Positions 7,622-17,131 of a stretch of DNA of 35,655 bases are shown here, piece by piece (positions within the stretch are counted from its first letter, which is position 1; every line of letters begins with the position of its first letter). The stretch is from Bacteroidota bacterium (GTDB taxonomy: Bacteria > Bacteroidota > Bacteroidia > Cytophagales > Cyclobacteriaceae): assembly GCA_947470895.1 (NCBI GenBank), contig CANIVF010000043.1:1-35655 (forward strand), given 5' to 3'. The position numbers and the translations under genes were made by a program. The notes under the pieces are model-generated. The model saw only the letters and a list, made by a program, of their open reading frames with translations. It was not told the DNA's origin and searched no databases.

Positions 7622-10600
7622 CTAGCGGTTAATCTTCGTTATTCTCGGTGGAATAAGTTTATAAATCACCGGTGTAACCACCCTTGATAATAAAGTAGAG
7701 CTGATCAATCCCCCAATCAATACGATCGCCAATGGTGATATCAATGGGTTTGTTGAGATGGCAATTGGCATCAACCCTCCGATGGCCGTCATGGATGTAA
7801 GGATGATCGGAAGAAAGCGTACTTCACCAGCTTCGCGAATGGCTTCTTCGAGAGGTTTGCCTTGTTCCCGAAGTTGATTGGTAAAATCCACCAGCAAGAT
7901 TGTGTTCTTCACTTCTATGCCTGCCAATGCAATCAACCCAACAATGGCAACAAATGAGAGTGAGTTGCCGGTTATCAATAACGCAATCACAGCGCCCACA
8001 ATACCCAACGGAATGACGGATAATACAATCAGCGTACTCTTGAATGTTCCAAATTCCAGTATCAGCACTGCGATGAATAAAAAGATGGTTACGATGATCA
8101 CTTTCTCAAATCCACCAAACGATTCTTTCCTGCTTTCGACTTCGCCTCCCATGCCATAGGTGTAGCCAACAGGTAATTTCATGGCATCCATGTTGGCGAT
8201 TACATCGCTCACTACGTTGCTCACCAGGTATCCTTTGTCTACATAGGCAGTAACGGCTACCATTCTGATTTTATCAAAGTGATTGATGCTGAGTGGCGAA
8301 GTTTCAAATTTTAAATCGGCTACTTGCTTAAGTGCTATGGCGCGACCTTGTTGGGTATTCACATATAAGTTGTCGAAGGCATCCAGGGTAGGTGTGCCGG
8401 TATTGCCTTTTGTCAATAGAATTTTTACATCGTCACCATTTTCATCGGAAAACTTTCCAATGTTGAGTCCGGCAATGGCTAAGCGAACGGTGCGATCAAT
8501 GGTAACGGTAGGCACACCCAGCATTTGAGCTTTGTCTTTGTTGATATCAACTTTGATATCGGATTTTAAATGCGCTACCGGATTGTTAATGTAAATCGTG
8601 CCCTCAGTTTGTTGAAACAGGTTCTCCACGCGGGATGCCAGCGATCGGAGTGAGTCCAGGTTATCGCCAAAGATGCGCACTTCGAGCGGAGCATTGATGG
8701 GCGGCCCTTGCTCAAAGTTTTTCACCTCCACTTTAGCACCAGGGTAGGGATTCCATTTGGCCCGCAACGCTTCAATGAGGGTGAGTTTTTCCAGCGTAGA
8801 AGTTTGTTCATCCAACTGCACGAGGATTTGGGTAAAGTCAGTACGCTCATTCTCCGGAATCACATTATAGTAGATGCGTGGATTGCCCTTGCCAACGTTG
8901 GTAGCAAAGTGAACAATTTCCGCATGTTGACTCAACTCTTTTTCTACCTGGCGTGTAATGCTGTCTGTATAACTTAGGTTGGATTGCAACGGTGTCGTGA
9001 TTTCAACCAGGAACTGTGGTTTCTCACTGGCTGGAAAAAGACTGAAGCCAATGACCGGAAACAATTGTAATGAGCCAAGAAAAATAACTGCGGCTACGGC
9101 AATCGTCCACCACGGTTGTGCCAATGCCTTGTCGAGTAGTTTTGAATAACTGCCATGAATGATTTTTTTCAAGCCACGCATGAAGATGTTTCCATCCGGA
9201 TGTCCGTGGTTTTCCTTTAACAAACGACTGGATAAGAATGGAATGATCGTAAGTGACACCACCATAGAAGCAAGTACCGAAGTGATCACACCCATCGGCA
9301 GGCTGCGAATGAATTCACCGGAACCTTCCGGCAAAAATACCAAGGGAAGAAAAGCAATGATCAACGTGGCCGTGCAACCCACCACAGCTAAACCAATCTG
9401 TTGAGTAGCTTTGAGCGTGGCTTCCAGTCGCGAGTGGCCATCGCGCATCCAGCGTTCAATGTTTTCAACCACCACAATACTATCGTCTACCAGAAGACCG
9501 AGCGCAACGACTAATCCTACAATGCTTAGTTGATTTAAACTATATCCCAACGCATTCATCAGCACAATGCCTATGGCCAGTGAAAGAGGAATGGATATCA
9601 TGACAATGATGGCAGCCCGTTGGCCTAATGGCAGCAGGGTAATCGCGACCAGTAAAATCGCGATGATAAAATCAACGCCTAAACCGCTCAGGCGTTTGTT
9701 CACGTTGTGTGCCTGATCGAAGTGATGCACTAAATCAATATTGGCTGGTAATTTTTGTTTGAACTGTTCGATCACCGGCAAGTAAAGCTTTTGCGTTTTC
9801 GTAATGTTTTCTCCTTGCTTTTGTGCAGCCGTAACGAACACACTGCGATAGCCATTGAGCCGCGTGATGTGCCTTTCTTCTTCATAGGTATTATACACGG
9901 CAGCAATATCGCCCAGCATCGTGTTCTTATTGTTATTGGAATACACGATGGTGTTTTTGATTTCATTCATGTTGGCGTAGTTGCCACTCGTTTTAATGTT
10001 GAATGATTTTGTTCCGGCATTTAAATGGCCACCGGGTATGTTCGCGATTTCACTTTGCAGGCTTCCAATCACCGCATCAAGCGGGATGCGCATCTGAGCC
10101 ATCTTCTCTAATTGTAAGTCGATGCGCACAATGCGATTGGGCAAGCCGTGAATTTTTATTCTTTTCAGCGGTTTGATTTTCTCCAATTGATCCCGAAGGT
10201 CTTTGGCATAGTATTCCATCTTATCGCGCGATGCATTTTCTGACACCAATGCCAATTGGATTACATTGACATCGGTGGGCGTTATTTTGCGCACTTCTAT
10301 GCTGGCAATATTCTGAGGTAACTCGCCACGCAGGGCATTAACTTCACGCACCAGTTCAGAATATTTCTCATCCACATCACTCTCATAGTTATAGTCCACC
10401 ATCAATACAGCTACACCATCGCTGATGGAAGTCTTGATTTGCTTTATGTTTTCGAGTTCTGAAATTTTTCGTTCGAGTGGTTCGGCCACGAGTTCTTCCA
10501 TATCCTTAGGGCTCGTGCCCGGATAAACCACTACGATGGGATATTGGGGAGGATTCAATTCAGGATCTTCCGCGCGCGGCATATTCACTATGGTGGTGAT

Positions 10601-10675
10601 GCCCAACGCAATAATCATCAGGAAGATCACCATAGTGAACTGATAATTCTTGACAGCGTATTCGGATATTTTCAT
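7622..10675 (-). CDS. RND efflux pump permease (AcrB/HAE1-like)
   Basis: A 1017-residue inner-membrane transporter of the resistance-nodulation-division superfamily, with the normal length and the internal duplication of the family. The first membrane helix is residues 13-32, followed by the porter loop, with helices resuming at about 333. The proton-relay pair Asp397-Asp398 is visible in GLLVDDSIVVVENIERW. The second half shows the matching GLIALAGIEVKNTILLVDF helix. Motifs are those of the multidrug (acriflavin-type) branch rather than the CzcA metal branch, although substrates cannot be read from sequence. It is the last gene of the operon tetR-tolC-MFP-RND and starts 39 bp after the adaptor gene. 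It should form a tripartite pump with both upstream products, exporting toxic or lipophilic compounds across the outer membrane. Confidence 0.95.
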   Translation of the reverse strand: MKISEYAVKNYQFTMVIFLMIIALGITTIVNMPRAEDPELNPPQYPIVVVYPGTSPKDMEELVAEPLERKISELENIKQIKTSISDGVAVLMVDYNYESDVDEKYSELVREVNALRGELPQNIASIEVRKITPTDVNVIQLALVSENASRDKMEYYAKDLRDQLEKIKPLKRIKIHGLPNRIVRIDLQLEKMAQMRIPLDAVIGSLQSEIANIPGGHLNAGTKSFNIKTSGNYANMNEIKNTIVYSNNNKNTMLGDIAAVYNTYEEERHITRLNGYRSVFVTAAQKQGENITKTQKLYLPVIEQFKQKLPANIDLVHHFDQAHNVNKRLSGLGVDFIIAILLVAITLLPLGQRAAIIVMISIPLSLAIGIVLMNALGYSLNQLSIVGLVVALGLLVDDSIVVVENIERWMRDGHSRLEATLKATQQIGLAVVGCTATLIIAFLPLVFLPEGSGEFIRSLPMGVITSVLASMVVSLTIIPFLSSRLLKENHGHPDGNIFMRGLKKIIHGSYSKLLDKALAQPWWTIAVAAVIFLGSLQLFPVIGFSLFPASEKPQFLVEITTPLQSNLSYTDSITRQVEKELSQHAEIVHFATNVGKGNPRIYYNVIPENERTDFTQILVQLDEQTSTLEKLTLIEALRAKWNPYPGAKVEVKNFEQGPPINAPLEVRIFGDNLDSLRSLASRVENLFQQTEGTIYINNPVAHLKSDIKVDINKDKAQMLGVPTVTIDRTVRLAIAGLNIGKFSDENGDDVKILLTKGNTGTPTLDAFDNLYVNTQQGRAIALKQVADLKFETSPLSINHFDKIRMVAVTAYVDKGYLVSNVVSDVIANMDAMKLPVGYTYGMGGEVESRKESFGGFEKVIIVTIFLFIAVLILEFGTFKSTLIVLSVIPLGIVGAVIALLITGNSLSFVAIVGLIALAGIEVKNTILLVDFTNQLREQGKPLEEAIREAGEVRFLPIILTSMTAIGGLMPIAISTNPLISPLAIVLIGGLISSTLLSRVVTPVIYKLIPPRITKINR

Positions 10676-10714
10676 GGCAGTATGGTCTTAAGTCTTGCTT
10701 CTTACATCTTCCGT

Positions 10715-11764
10715 CTATTCAATAATTTTAATCCCCGTGTTATCTTTCAAATAGGCGCTGCCGCTGATGATGATCGTCTTCACGTTTTCAAGTCCGCCTG
10801 TAATAATCACGTGATCTCTTTCAATACCTCCTACCACCACAGGAATTTTATAGGCTGTTTTTTGATCATCGGTTACAAACACATAACCCGATTGAGCATC
10901 ACCATCCAGTAACGCATCATAGGGAATTTTCCATCCTTGTTGCTGGCGCGATCCTTGAATAGTAGCCTTGCCAAACAAACCACTCGCTAAGCCGAGGCCT
11001 GGCGATTTCAGCGTTATTTCGATAGCGAATGATCCATTCATGGCATCGGTGCCTTCTGATTTGCGTGTGACGCTGGCCTCAAATTTTTTACCGGGCAGAG
11101 CATCGGTGGTTACCCTTGCATGATCGCCTACTTTAATCATAGCCCATTCACGATCACTTACTCCGGTTCTCAGCATCCACTTACCTTCCCCTGCGCCATT
11201 CGTTTGAAATACCGTTGAGCCAGAAGAAATCACCTGACCTTCGTTGGCAATCTTGCGCAAGACAAAGCCATTATTCACGGCTCGTATTTCTGAGTACGAC
11301 CGATTGAAGTTAGCCGCTTCAAGCTGCCGGGAGGCTACATCCATGCCGGTGCGCGCATTTTGAAATTGCTCCAGCGTGGCTACACTGTCTTTATAAAGAT
11401 TTTGAACACGATTAAAATCGCGTATTGCTTTTTCGAGCGACAAACGGGCCTGTGCCACCTGTGCTTCGATCTCGGTGAGATTAAGCGTTGCCAGCAGTTG
11501 ACCTTTGCGGATGGCATCTCCTTCTTTCACATACATTTTTTGAATGATGCCACCGGTTTTAAAGGCCAGATACGTTTCGTCATCCGTAGTAAACAGTCCT
11601 GATGTTTGAATCACCAGCTTCAACTCTTGCCGTGAGATATTCATCACACGAACAGGAACAACGTCAGTGGCCCGTTGAGTAGTTTCTTTTTTTTCATCAC
11701 CACGGCCGCACGATTGCAAAAGCAAAGCTGCCGACAAAATGAATAGGAGAGATGCTGCTTTCAT
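10715..11764 (-). CDS. RND efflux periplasmic adaptor lipoprotein (MFP)
   Basis: A 349-residue membrane fusion protein. The signal peptide ends in a lipobox, LLQSC with Cys19, so it is a lipoprotein. The barrel-sandwich (lipoyl-like) halves are seen at about 60-90 (GGIIQKMYVKEGDAIRKGQLLATL) and 155-185 (IRAVNNGFVLRKIANEGQVI), separated by an alpha-hairpin of about 60 residues. A beta-barrel domain (about 195-270) and a membrane-proximal domain follow. The stretch AVNNGFVLRKIANEGQ is typical of AcrA-type adaptors. It lies between tolC (79 bp upstream) and the RND gene (39 bp downstream) and links the outer-membrane channel with the pump. It should be controlled together with them by the TetR repressor. 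Confidence 0.94.
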   Translation of the reverse strand: MKAASLLFILSAALLLQSCGRGDEKKETTQRATDVVPVRVMNISRQELKLVIQTSGLFTTDDETYLAFKTGGIIQKMYVKEGDAIRKGQLLATLNLTEIEAQVAQARLSLEKAIRDFNRVQNLYKDSVATLEQFQNARTGMDVASRQLEAANFNRSYSEIRAVNNGFVLRKIANEGQVISSGSTVFQTNGAGEGKWMLRTGVSDREWAMIKVGDHARVTTDALPGKKFEASVTRKSEGTDAMNGSFAIEITLKSPGLGLASGLFGKATIQGSRQQQGWKIPYDALLDGDAQSGYVFVTDDQKTAYKIPVVVGGIERDHVIITGGLENVKTIIISGSAYLKDNTGIKIIE

Positions 11765-11843
11765 ATTGAAATACTTGATTTTTATGTCTATTAAAATCCA
11801 CTAACTCTTTAAACTTTCTGCTTTGAACCTTTGAACTTTTTCT

Positions 11844-13226
11844 CTACTTCCCACTTCCCCCCAGCTCAAACCCAGCCGTCTCCCTCTCCAACCCAGCTTC
11901 CGCCATCAGCACCCGATATTGGTTCAGTGTTACCAGCAGTTGTGCACTGGTGAGTTGATTCCGTGCATCGACCGCTTCGATGAATGTATTTACGCCTTCT
12001 TTATATCCTTTCTCAATGAGGCGCTGATAACTTTGTGCAGCTTCGAGTTGCTTTTGTGCCGAGAGGTAATTTTGATAGGCACTCACCAACGAATTCTTAG
12101 CGATTTGTGTGTTCATGTTCAGCTGGCGATTTACCTGTTGAACCGAGAGCTCGGTGTTCTTGATTTCCAATCGCGATTGTGAAATCTTGTGGCGGTTGGT
12201 GAACCCGGCAAAGAGGGGTATATCCAATTGCATTCCCATCAGGTAGTAGTTGGCGTTGCTGTTATAACGCATGCGTTCCGCCTGGGCACCCATATCGAAA
12301 AAGCCACTGATCCGGGGAGACCAGAACAGTTTGCTCATGTTGAGCATATTTTCATTCATGCCTTGCAGGGTTTGGAGTTGCATCAGTTCTTCCCGCTTTT
12401 GTACTGACACAGGTTCTTGAATGAGCGATGATGCATGTAATAAATCTTCTTCGGCAGAATAGCTGGTATTTATCACCTCATCTGGATTTCGGTTTAACAA
12501 GAAATTAAGGTAGAGTTGTGCATTTTCAACCTGGCGTTCAGCATCGGAAAGTTGAGCTTTGATATTTTCAATTTCACTTTCAGAGCGAAGTACATAGGCA
12601 GGCAATCCTTTTCCGTTGGCAAGCAGCGATTCGTTCACACGCTTGCCTTCCATAGCGCGGGTGAGCGCGCTTTGATAAATCGATACTCCTTCGCGTGCAC
12701 TGAGGTAGTTGAAGTACGCTACTTTAATGTTGCGCACGAGTTCACGTTTATAGATCGTTACTTCAAATTCCTGAAGCAGCGTTTGCTGTTCGCGGATTTT
12801 ACGATTATAGATTAAATCAGAATTGAAAATAGGCATAGACACGCGGGCACGCACATCATAGAAATCTTTTGGGAAGAAGTTTTGATTTACATTTTCAATT
12901 TGAGGAAAATTGGAACTGCTGGTGAGTTGATTCAGTGTGCTGTACACCGGATTGAGCAAGTCACCTACCGGAAAAGAAATGCTTCGTCCACCGTTACCAT
13001 TGGTGTAGTTTCCCAAAAGATTAAGAGAAGGGGAGAACATTCCATTTGCAATTTTCAGCGCGAGCATGGCCTTTTCAAGACTGATACTCTTTTGCTGAAG
13101 CACGATGTTGTTTTTCAAACCAAGGTCTATGTACTCATTGATCACAGACTGAGGATGGGCCTGATTCACCAGCAAAAGACTGATCAGCGTAACTATTGCA
13201 AGGATTTTTATTAATGGTGTTCTCAT
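11844..13226 (-). CDS. TolC-family outer membrane efflux channel
   Basis: A 460-residue protein with a signal peptide (cleavage near residue 25, after NQAHP) and two tandem outer-membrane efflux repeats, about residues 30-235 and 260-455, each rich in long amphipathic helices (for example ARVSMPIFNSDLIYNRKIRE and GMQLDIPLFAGFTNRHKISQ, the paired strand-turn-helix elements). The length agrees with the family. It provides the outer-membrane exit duct for the adaptor and RND pump encoded downstream. It starts 33 bp after the tetR stop, and the ATG overlaps by one base the 14-base core of a second TetR-like operator (13226-13242), so repression may also act directly at this gene. Confidence 0.94.
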   Translation of the reverse strand: MRTPLIKILAIVTLISLLLVNQAHPQSVINEYIDLGLKNNIVLQQKSISLEKAMLALKIANGMFSPSLNLLGNYTNGNGGRSISFPVGDLLNPVYSTLNQLTSSSNFPQIENVNQNFFPKDFYDVRARVSMPIFNSDLIYNRKIREQQTLLQEFEVTIYKRELVRNIKVAYFNYLSAREGVSIYQSALTRAMEGKRVNESLLANGKGLPAYVLRSESEIENIKAQLSDAERQVENAQLYLNFLLNRNPDEVINTSYSAEEDLLHASSLIQEPVSVQKREELMQLQTLQGMNENMLNMSKLFWSPRISGFFDMGAQAERMRYNSNANYYLMGMQLDIPLFAGFTNRHKISQSRLEIKNTELSVQQVNRQLNMNTQIAKNSLVSAYQNYLSAQKQLEAAQSYQRLIEKGYKEGVNTFIEAVDARNQLTSAQLLVTLNQYRVLMAEAGLERETAGFELGGSGK

Positions 13227-13242
13227 ACTAAACAGTGTTAAG
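13226..13242. promoter_or_regulatory. Second TetR-like operator at the tolC start codon
   Basis: TACTAAACAGTGTT (13226-13239) is identical over 14 bases to the centre of the 29-bp palindrome upstream of tetR. The right half continues AAG where the full site has TAG, so one arm is degenerate. It lies directly before the tolC ATG, inside the tetR-tolC gap of 33 bp. It suits a roadblock or control of an internal promoter. Confidence 0.6.
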
Positions 13243-13259
13243 CGCTAGCGTAAAAAATT

Positions 13260-13895
13260 TTAAGTTGTTAAATTCTCCAGGGTGGCCACATACGTTTCAT
13301 AAGCTGCGCCAATCAAATGATCCAGGTCCAGTTGGTTTGCTCTGGCGATGGCTACATGGCCCAGATGACCGGTGATTCTGAGGGTACACATGCCGTGCAT
13401 CGTGCTCCAGATCGAGAAAGAGAGCATGGTGGCATCAAGTCCTTTAAAGTAGCCGATCCCCTGGCACTCGGAAACGGTTTTTAGCAGGATGTCAAAGGCC
13501 CGGTCTCCTTCGTGCCAGTCTTCGAAGCAGTTGGCTACATGCTCCAGTGGTTCCTTCATCACAAACAGAAGCTGGTAGATATCAGGGTTTTGCATAGCAA
13601 AATGAATGTATGCACGGCCCATGGCCTTTAATCGTTCAAAAGGGTTACTGACGGTATTGAGTACTTCGAAATGACTTACCAGCAACCGGAAGCCATCCTG
13701 GTGCAAGGCATGTACGATTTCGTTCTTGTCTTTGTAATAGAGATAAATGGTGGCCGGTGAATATTCAATTTTTTCCGCAATGGCGCGAATGGATGTTGAC
13801 TCATAGCCTTTTTGAGTAAAAAGCTCTTTGGCAGCGGTGAGGATATCTTTTTTAAGATCCTCCTTATGGCGTTCTTTTCTTTCAGTTACACCCAT
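13260..13895 (-). CDS. TetR/AcrR-family repressor of the efflux operon
   Basis: A 211-residue regulator with the usual TetR length. The N-terminal helix-turn-helix (about residues 14-62) reads DILTAAKELFTQKGYESTSI followed by RAIAEKIEYSPATIYLYYKD, the hallmark of the family. The C-terminal half (about 80-205) is the helical ligand-binding and dimerisation domain. Being the first gene of the efflux operon, and having a long palindrome 20 bp before its own ATG plus a related site at the tolC start, it most likely represses itself and the pump genes and releases when a pump substrate binds. The ligand is unknown. The ATG at 13895 places the start right before the basic leader MGVTERKERHKEDLKK. 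Confidence 0.93.
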   Translation of the reverse strand: MGVTERKERHKEDLKKDILTAAKELFTQKGYESTSIRAIAEKIEYSPATIYLYYKDKNEIVHALHQDGFRLLVSHFEVLNTVSNPFERLKAMGRAYIHFAMQNPDIYQLLFVMKEPLEHVANCFEDWHEGDRAFDILLKTVSECQGIGYFKGLDATMLSFSIWSTMHGMCTLRITGHLGHVAIARANQLDLDHLIGAAYETYVATLENLTT

Positions 13896-13914
13896 GATGT
13901 GAGCAAATCAACGG

Positions 13915-13943
13915 AATTTTACTAAACAGTGTTTAGTAAAATT
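13915..13943. promoter_or_regulatory. 29-bp perfect palindromic operator of tetR
   Basis: AATTTTACTAAACA (13915-13928), a single central G, then its exact reverse complement (13930-13943). The site covers positions 20-48 upstream of the tetR ATG, where the promoter must lie. TetR-family dimers bind such inverted repeats, so autoregulation is the natural reading. A related 14-base core recurs at 13226-13239. Confidence 0.8.
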
Positions 13944-14134
13944 GGTGAATTTTTAATGGCGGTGATTTAAATGGTTGATAATCAGGAATAAATTTTTGGT
14001 TTGTCGATACCTGAATTTGCTGGCCGTAGACGATTTTGGCCCGGAGAAGCCTTACCTCTATTCGATTGCATCTGAGTTTCGCGCCAAACAACATCATCAC
14101 TTTAATCAACCTTCTGCTGGCGCTATTGATTGCC

Positions 14135-14213
14135 GATGAGATTGGGAACGTGCTCAGCAGGTTCCCGATCTCATCGTAAAATAAAGAGGCCACATGTTTA
14201 TTGCAGGTGGCCA
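14135..14213 (-). terminator. Two consecutive hairpins downstream of the GH2 gene, possible terminator
   Basis: On the minus strand GGCCAC (14212-14207) pairs with GTGGCC (14193-14188) and is followed by TCTTTATTTT, a weak terminator-like tail. Directly after it comes a 15-base inverted repeat (14135-14149 with 14161-14175, one G-U type mismatch, 11-base loop). The pair lies 150-230 bp after the glycoside hydrolase stop. The surrounding 13944-14362 gap holds no convincing gene: an open frame here starts with TTG and has no family features. Confidence 0.35.
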
Positions 14214-14362
14214 TTATCAACCTGATAAAAGTCAACAGACTCCATGAATAACTCATCCATCTTTGCAATTGAAACGAGTTGGTGCTGCCATGAAGCCTGG
14301 AATGGATAGCCTTACCCGGATTTTTAAACTTTGAATCTTGAACTTTCTACATTAGCCTTTCC

Positions 14363-17131
14363 CTAATACTTCAACACCACCGAAGGATCCACCGGATACC
14401 GTCCAAACGATTTACCATACACCGCAATACCTCCATCTCCTTCGGTTTTTAATCGGATCACCAGTTCACCTTTTTCAACCGCGGCCTTTAATAGCTTTTT
14501 CGACACAGGAACTTTGATAAGATAACCATACGATCCGGCTTCTCTCAACTTACGGTCTTTCAACTGATGATGCCACGACAATACACCACGATGATCAGCA
14601 GGATCATCAGCCAACGTTGTTGTCAATGCAGGTTCTCCATTAAAGGTGATGGAGATTTTAGAAGGGAACAACGTTTCATCCGTCATAGGGTAGGAATTGG
14701 GATTGCCACTCGGAGAAGCGAGACCACCCAGCATGAAATCCACATCGATCTTTTCTTTTTTGTCGAGGTCTTTCACGAACAATTCTTTAGCGGAAACTTC
14801 GATGAGGAAGTAGGCTTCTTTGACATTCACGTTGGTGGACTTATCCAGTTTGAATGTGTATTCAAAAGATCCTTTGCCTGTTCCATTTACTTTGAGACCG
14901 TCCAATACATTCCACTGTTTTCCACTCCAGGTGGCGTTAGAGAATGAAGCCGGTGCTACTGACATTATTTCGGTCTTGGGGAGTTTGCTTTCGGAGATCA
15001 CTTCGAAGTGCATGAAGTTGTGATGCAACACGGTGCCTTTCAAATCTTCCAATTGAAAGGTGAGTATGGCCAGGCCGCTGGTCGCTGGCATTTCGATGGA
15101 TAGCGATTCGAGTTCTTTCTGCAAGTAAGGTTTATAGTCGATCAGCTTCGAACCCATCGTAACCAGAGAAGTTTCACCAATGGCGTTGGTGTGTTTCATC
15201 TGGAAGGAAAGTTTCAACTGCTTTCCATAATCCGTTCCGGCCATCGAAGAAAGATAAAGAGGTACTTTGATGCTTTCTCCGCCTTTCGTGGTTTTGGAAA
15301 TATCGTTGCCGGTAGAAAGATATACGGCAGCATGCAGGTCGTTGAGTTTCATGCCGGGCATCAGCTCTTCCATGCCGGTGAATTTATTGGTGCGATCAAA
15401 ACGCCAGTAGCCATTCCATTCGTTAATCACATCGTGATGTTCGGTGTAGAGCCATCCTGCTACTTCCGGATATTTTCTGAAGGTATTCAGCATGCGATGA
15501 TAATCCCAGCTCCAGTCCACATCACCGGTGCTGCCATCATATCCCCACACGTTGCCGCACTCGGAATTGATTTTCGGTTGCCTGCCTTGTTTGAAGCCGG
15601 CTTCAAACTGAAACGTGCTGCCTTCAAAGGAACTCTCTGTTAATTTCTTTAAGTGTTCTTCCCATTCCCATCCCGGAAGGTAATCGTGGAAGGAATTAAT
15701 ATCGGTTTGCGTATGACCAGCACCACAGCAAATGGAATTGTCTTCGGCAAGGCGTGTTTGGTCTAATGATTTCGCGAGGTAATACATAGACGCCACCCAC
15801 ATTTGTGTTTCTGGCAAGTACTTGCCTTCACGCTTTCCCTCTACTTCCACATGCGTGCTCAGTCCCCAGGTTTCATTGAATAAAATCCACGAGAAAATGG
15901 CAGGGTGGTTGAAGTCGCGCTTCACCATATCGCGAAACGTATTTTCTGCTTCTTGCTGCATCTTCGCATCAGGGTCGCCCCAGCTGTTGGGTAAGTCGGC
16001 CATCACCAGCACGCCTAACTTATCCGCCCAATATAATTTGCGGGGTATTTCTGATTTGATGTGCGGACGGATACCATTCAACCCGATCGACTTGGCAAGT
16101 TCTATTTCTTTGCGGATGAAGTCATCGCTGGGAAACGTATAGAATCCTTCGGGATGATACGATTGATCCAGCGTAAGCTGAAGATAAATGGGTTTGTCGT
16201 TGATGGCCACATAAGGGAATTCTGTTCCCGGAAGGTTCACTACGGAAATTTTGCGCATGCCGAAATAAGTCTTCACGGCATCATCACCCAGTTTCACTTC
16301 GGCTTCGTAGAGGTAAGGATCTTCTAAAGACCACAAGTGCGCTTGCGGAATGGCCATAGAGAAAATGAATTTATCTTTTCCTTTCGGAACGATGACATCT
16401 CGGGTAATAGGTGATGACGATGTTTTAATCGATACCGATAGTTTGGTATCGGCTTTTGCCTCGGTGGGCAAGTACGTAGTTATGGTAACTTGATTTTTAT
16501 CGATGTCGGGCGTGAAGTGAACCGCATCGACATAATCGTTGCCACGTGCTTCTGCGTAGATGGTTTGCCAGATGCCGCGCGCGTTGCCATAGCCCTGCTT
16601 TCCGTAAAGCGTAAAATCCCTACGCTTGTCATCCACCCGCACGATTAATTTTTGTGCCTGACGAAACTTCACATGATCAGTTATTTCAAAGGAGAAGGGA
16701 GTATATCCACCCCGATGCGTGCCCAGTAATTTTCCATCCAGCCACACGGTGGTTTCCCAATCGGAAGCACCGATGGTTAAGAAGGTTCTTTTGTTCTTCC
16801 ACTCGGGGCTGATCGTGATGTCTCTTTTATACCACGCAATATCCGCTTTATCTTTCACCCCCGATAACGGTGATCCCCATGGAAACGGTACTGTAATTTT
16901 ATGTGCAAAGGCAGCACTTCCTTCATTCCATTTTTTGGTGATGCCCTGATCGAGCGAATCAAATTCAAACTGCCATACCCCATTCAGGTTTTGCCACTGG
17001 GCGCGTTCAAAATCCGGACGCGGATGTTCCGGCAAGGGAATGGTTTGTGCCAGCAGCGATGTGCCAGCAACAAACAGAAATAGAACAATCAGTGAAGTCG
17101 ATCTTAAAGAACAGCATGAAAATATTTGCAT
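14363..17131 (-). CDS. Secreted glycoside hydrolase family 2 (beta-galactosidase/glucuronidase-like)
   Basis: A 922-residue protein from the ATG at 17131; the frame extends to a TTG at 17161 but the ATG gives a proper signal peptide (MQIFSCCSLRSTSLIVLFLF, cut after SLLAQ). Domains in order, numbered from the longer frame: sugar-binding jelly roll (about 48-205, with LNGVWQFEFD and the WETTVWLDGKLLGTHRGGYTPF region), immunoglobulin-like domain (about 210-305), TIM barrel (about 310-610), then an extra C-terminal beta region of about 300 residues. The likely acid/base is Glu430 in ILFNETWG and the nucleophile Glu534 in INSECGNVWG, matching GH2. It probably acts in the periplasm or at the outer membrane on plant or algal oligosaccharides. 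No SusC/SusD or other carbohydrate genes lie nearby, so the substrate is open. Confidence 0.9.
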   Translation of the reverse strand: MQIFSCCSLRSTSLIVLFLFVAGTSLLAQTIPLPEHPRPDFERAQWQNLNGVWQFEFDSLDQGITKKWNEGSAAFAHKITVPFPWGSPLSGVKDKADIAWYKRDITISPEWKNKRTFLTIGASDWETTVWLDGKLLGTHRGGYTPFSFEITDHVKFRQAQKLIVRVDDKRRDFTLYGKQGYGNARGIWQTIYAEARGNDYVDAVHFTPDIDKNQVTITTYLPTEAKADTKLSVSIKTSSSPITRDVIVPKGKDKFIFSMAIPQAHLWSLEDPYLYEAEVKLGDDAVKTYFGMRKISVVNLPGTEFPYVAINDKPIYLQLTLDQSYHPEGFYTFPSDDFIRKEIELAKSIGLNGIRPHIKSEIPRKLYWADKLGVLVMADLPNSWGDPDAKMQQEAENTFRDMVKRDFNHPAIFSWILFNETWGLSTHVEVEGKREGKYLPETQMWVASMYYLAKSLDQTRLAEDNSICCGAGHTQTDINSFHDYLPGWEWEEHLKKLTESSFEGSTFQFEAGFKQGRQPKINSECGNVWGYDGSTGDVDWSWDYHRMLNTFRKYPEVAGWLYTEHHDVINEWNGYWRFDRTNKFTGMEELMPGMKLNDLHAAVYLSTGNDISKTTKGGESIKVPLYLSSMAGTDYGKQLKLSFQMKHTNAIGETSLVTMGSKLIDYKPYLQKELESLSIEMPATSGLAILTFQLEDLKGTVLHHNFMHFEVISESKLPKTEIMSVAPASFSNATWSGKQWNVLDGLKVNGTGKGSFEYTFKLDKSTNVNVKEAYFLIEVSAKELFVKDLDKKEKIDVDFMLGGLASPSGNPNSYPMTDETLFPSKISITFNGEPALTTTLADDPADHRGVLSWHHQLKDRKLREAGSYGYLIKVPVSKKLLKAAVEKGELVIRLKTEGDGGIAVYGKSFGRYPVDPSVVLKY

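Noticed and set aside
13933-14268. 111-codon open frame between tetR and the GH2 gene
   Set aside because: It starts with TTG, overlaps the tetR operator at its end and two hairpins in its middle, and has no recognisable protein features.
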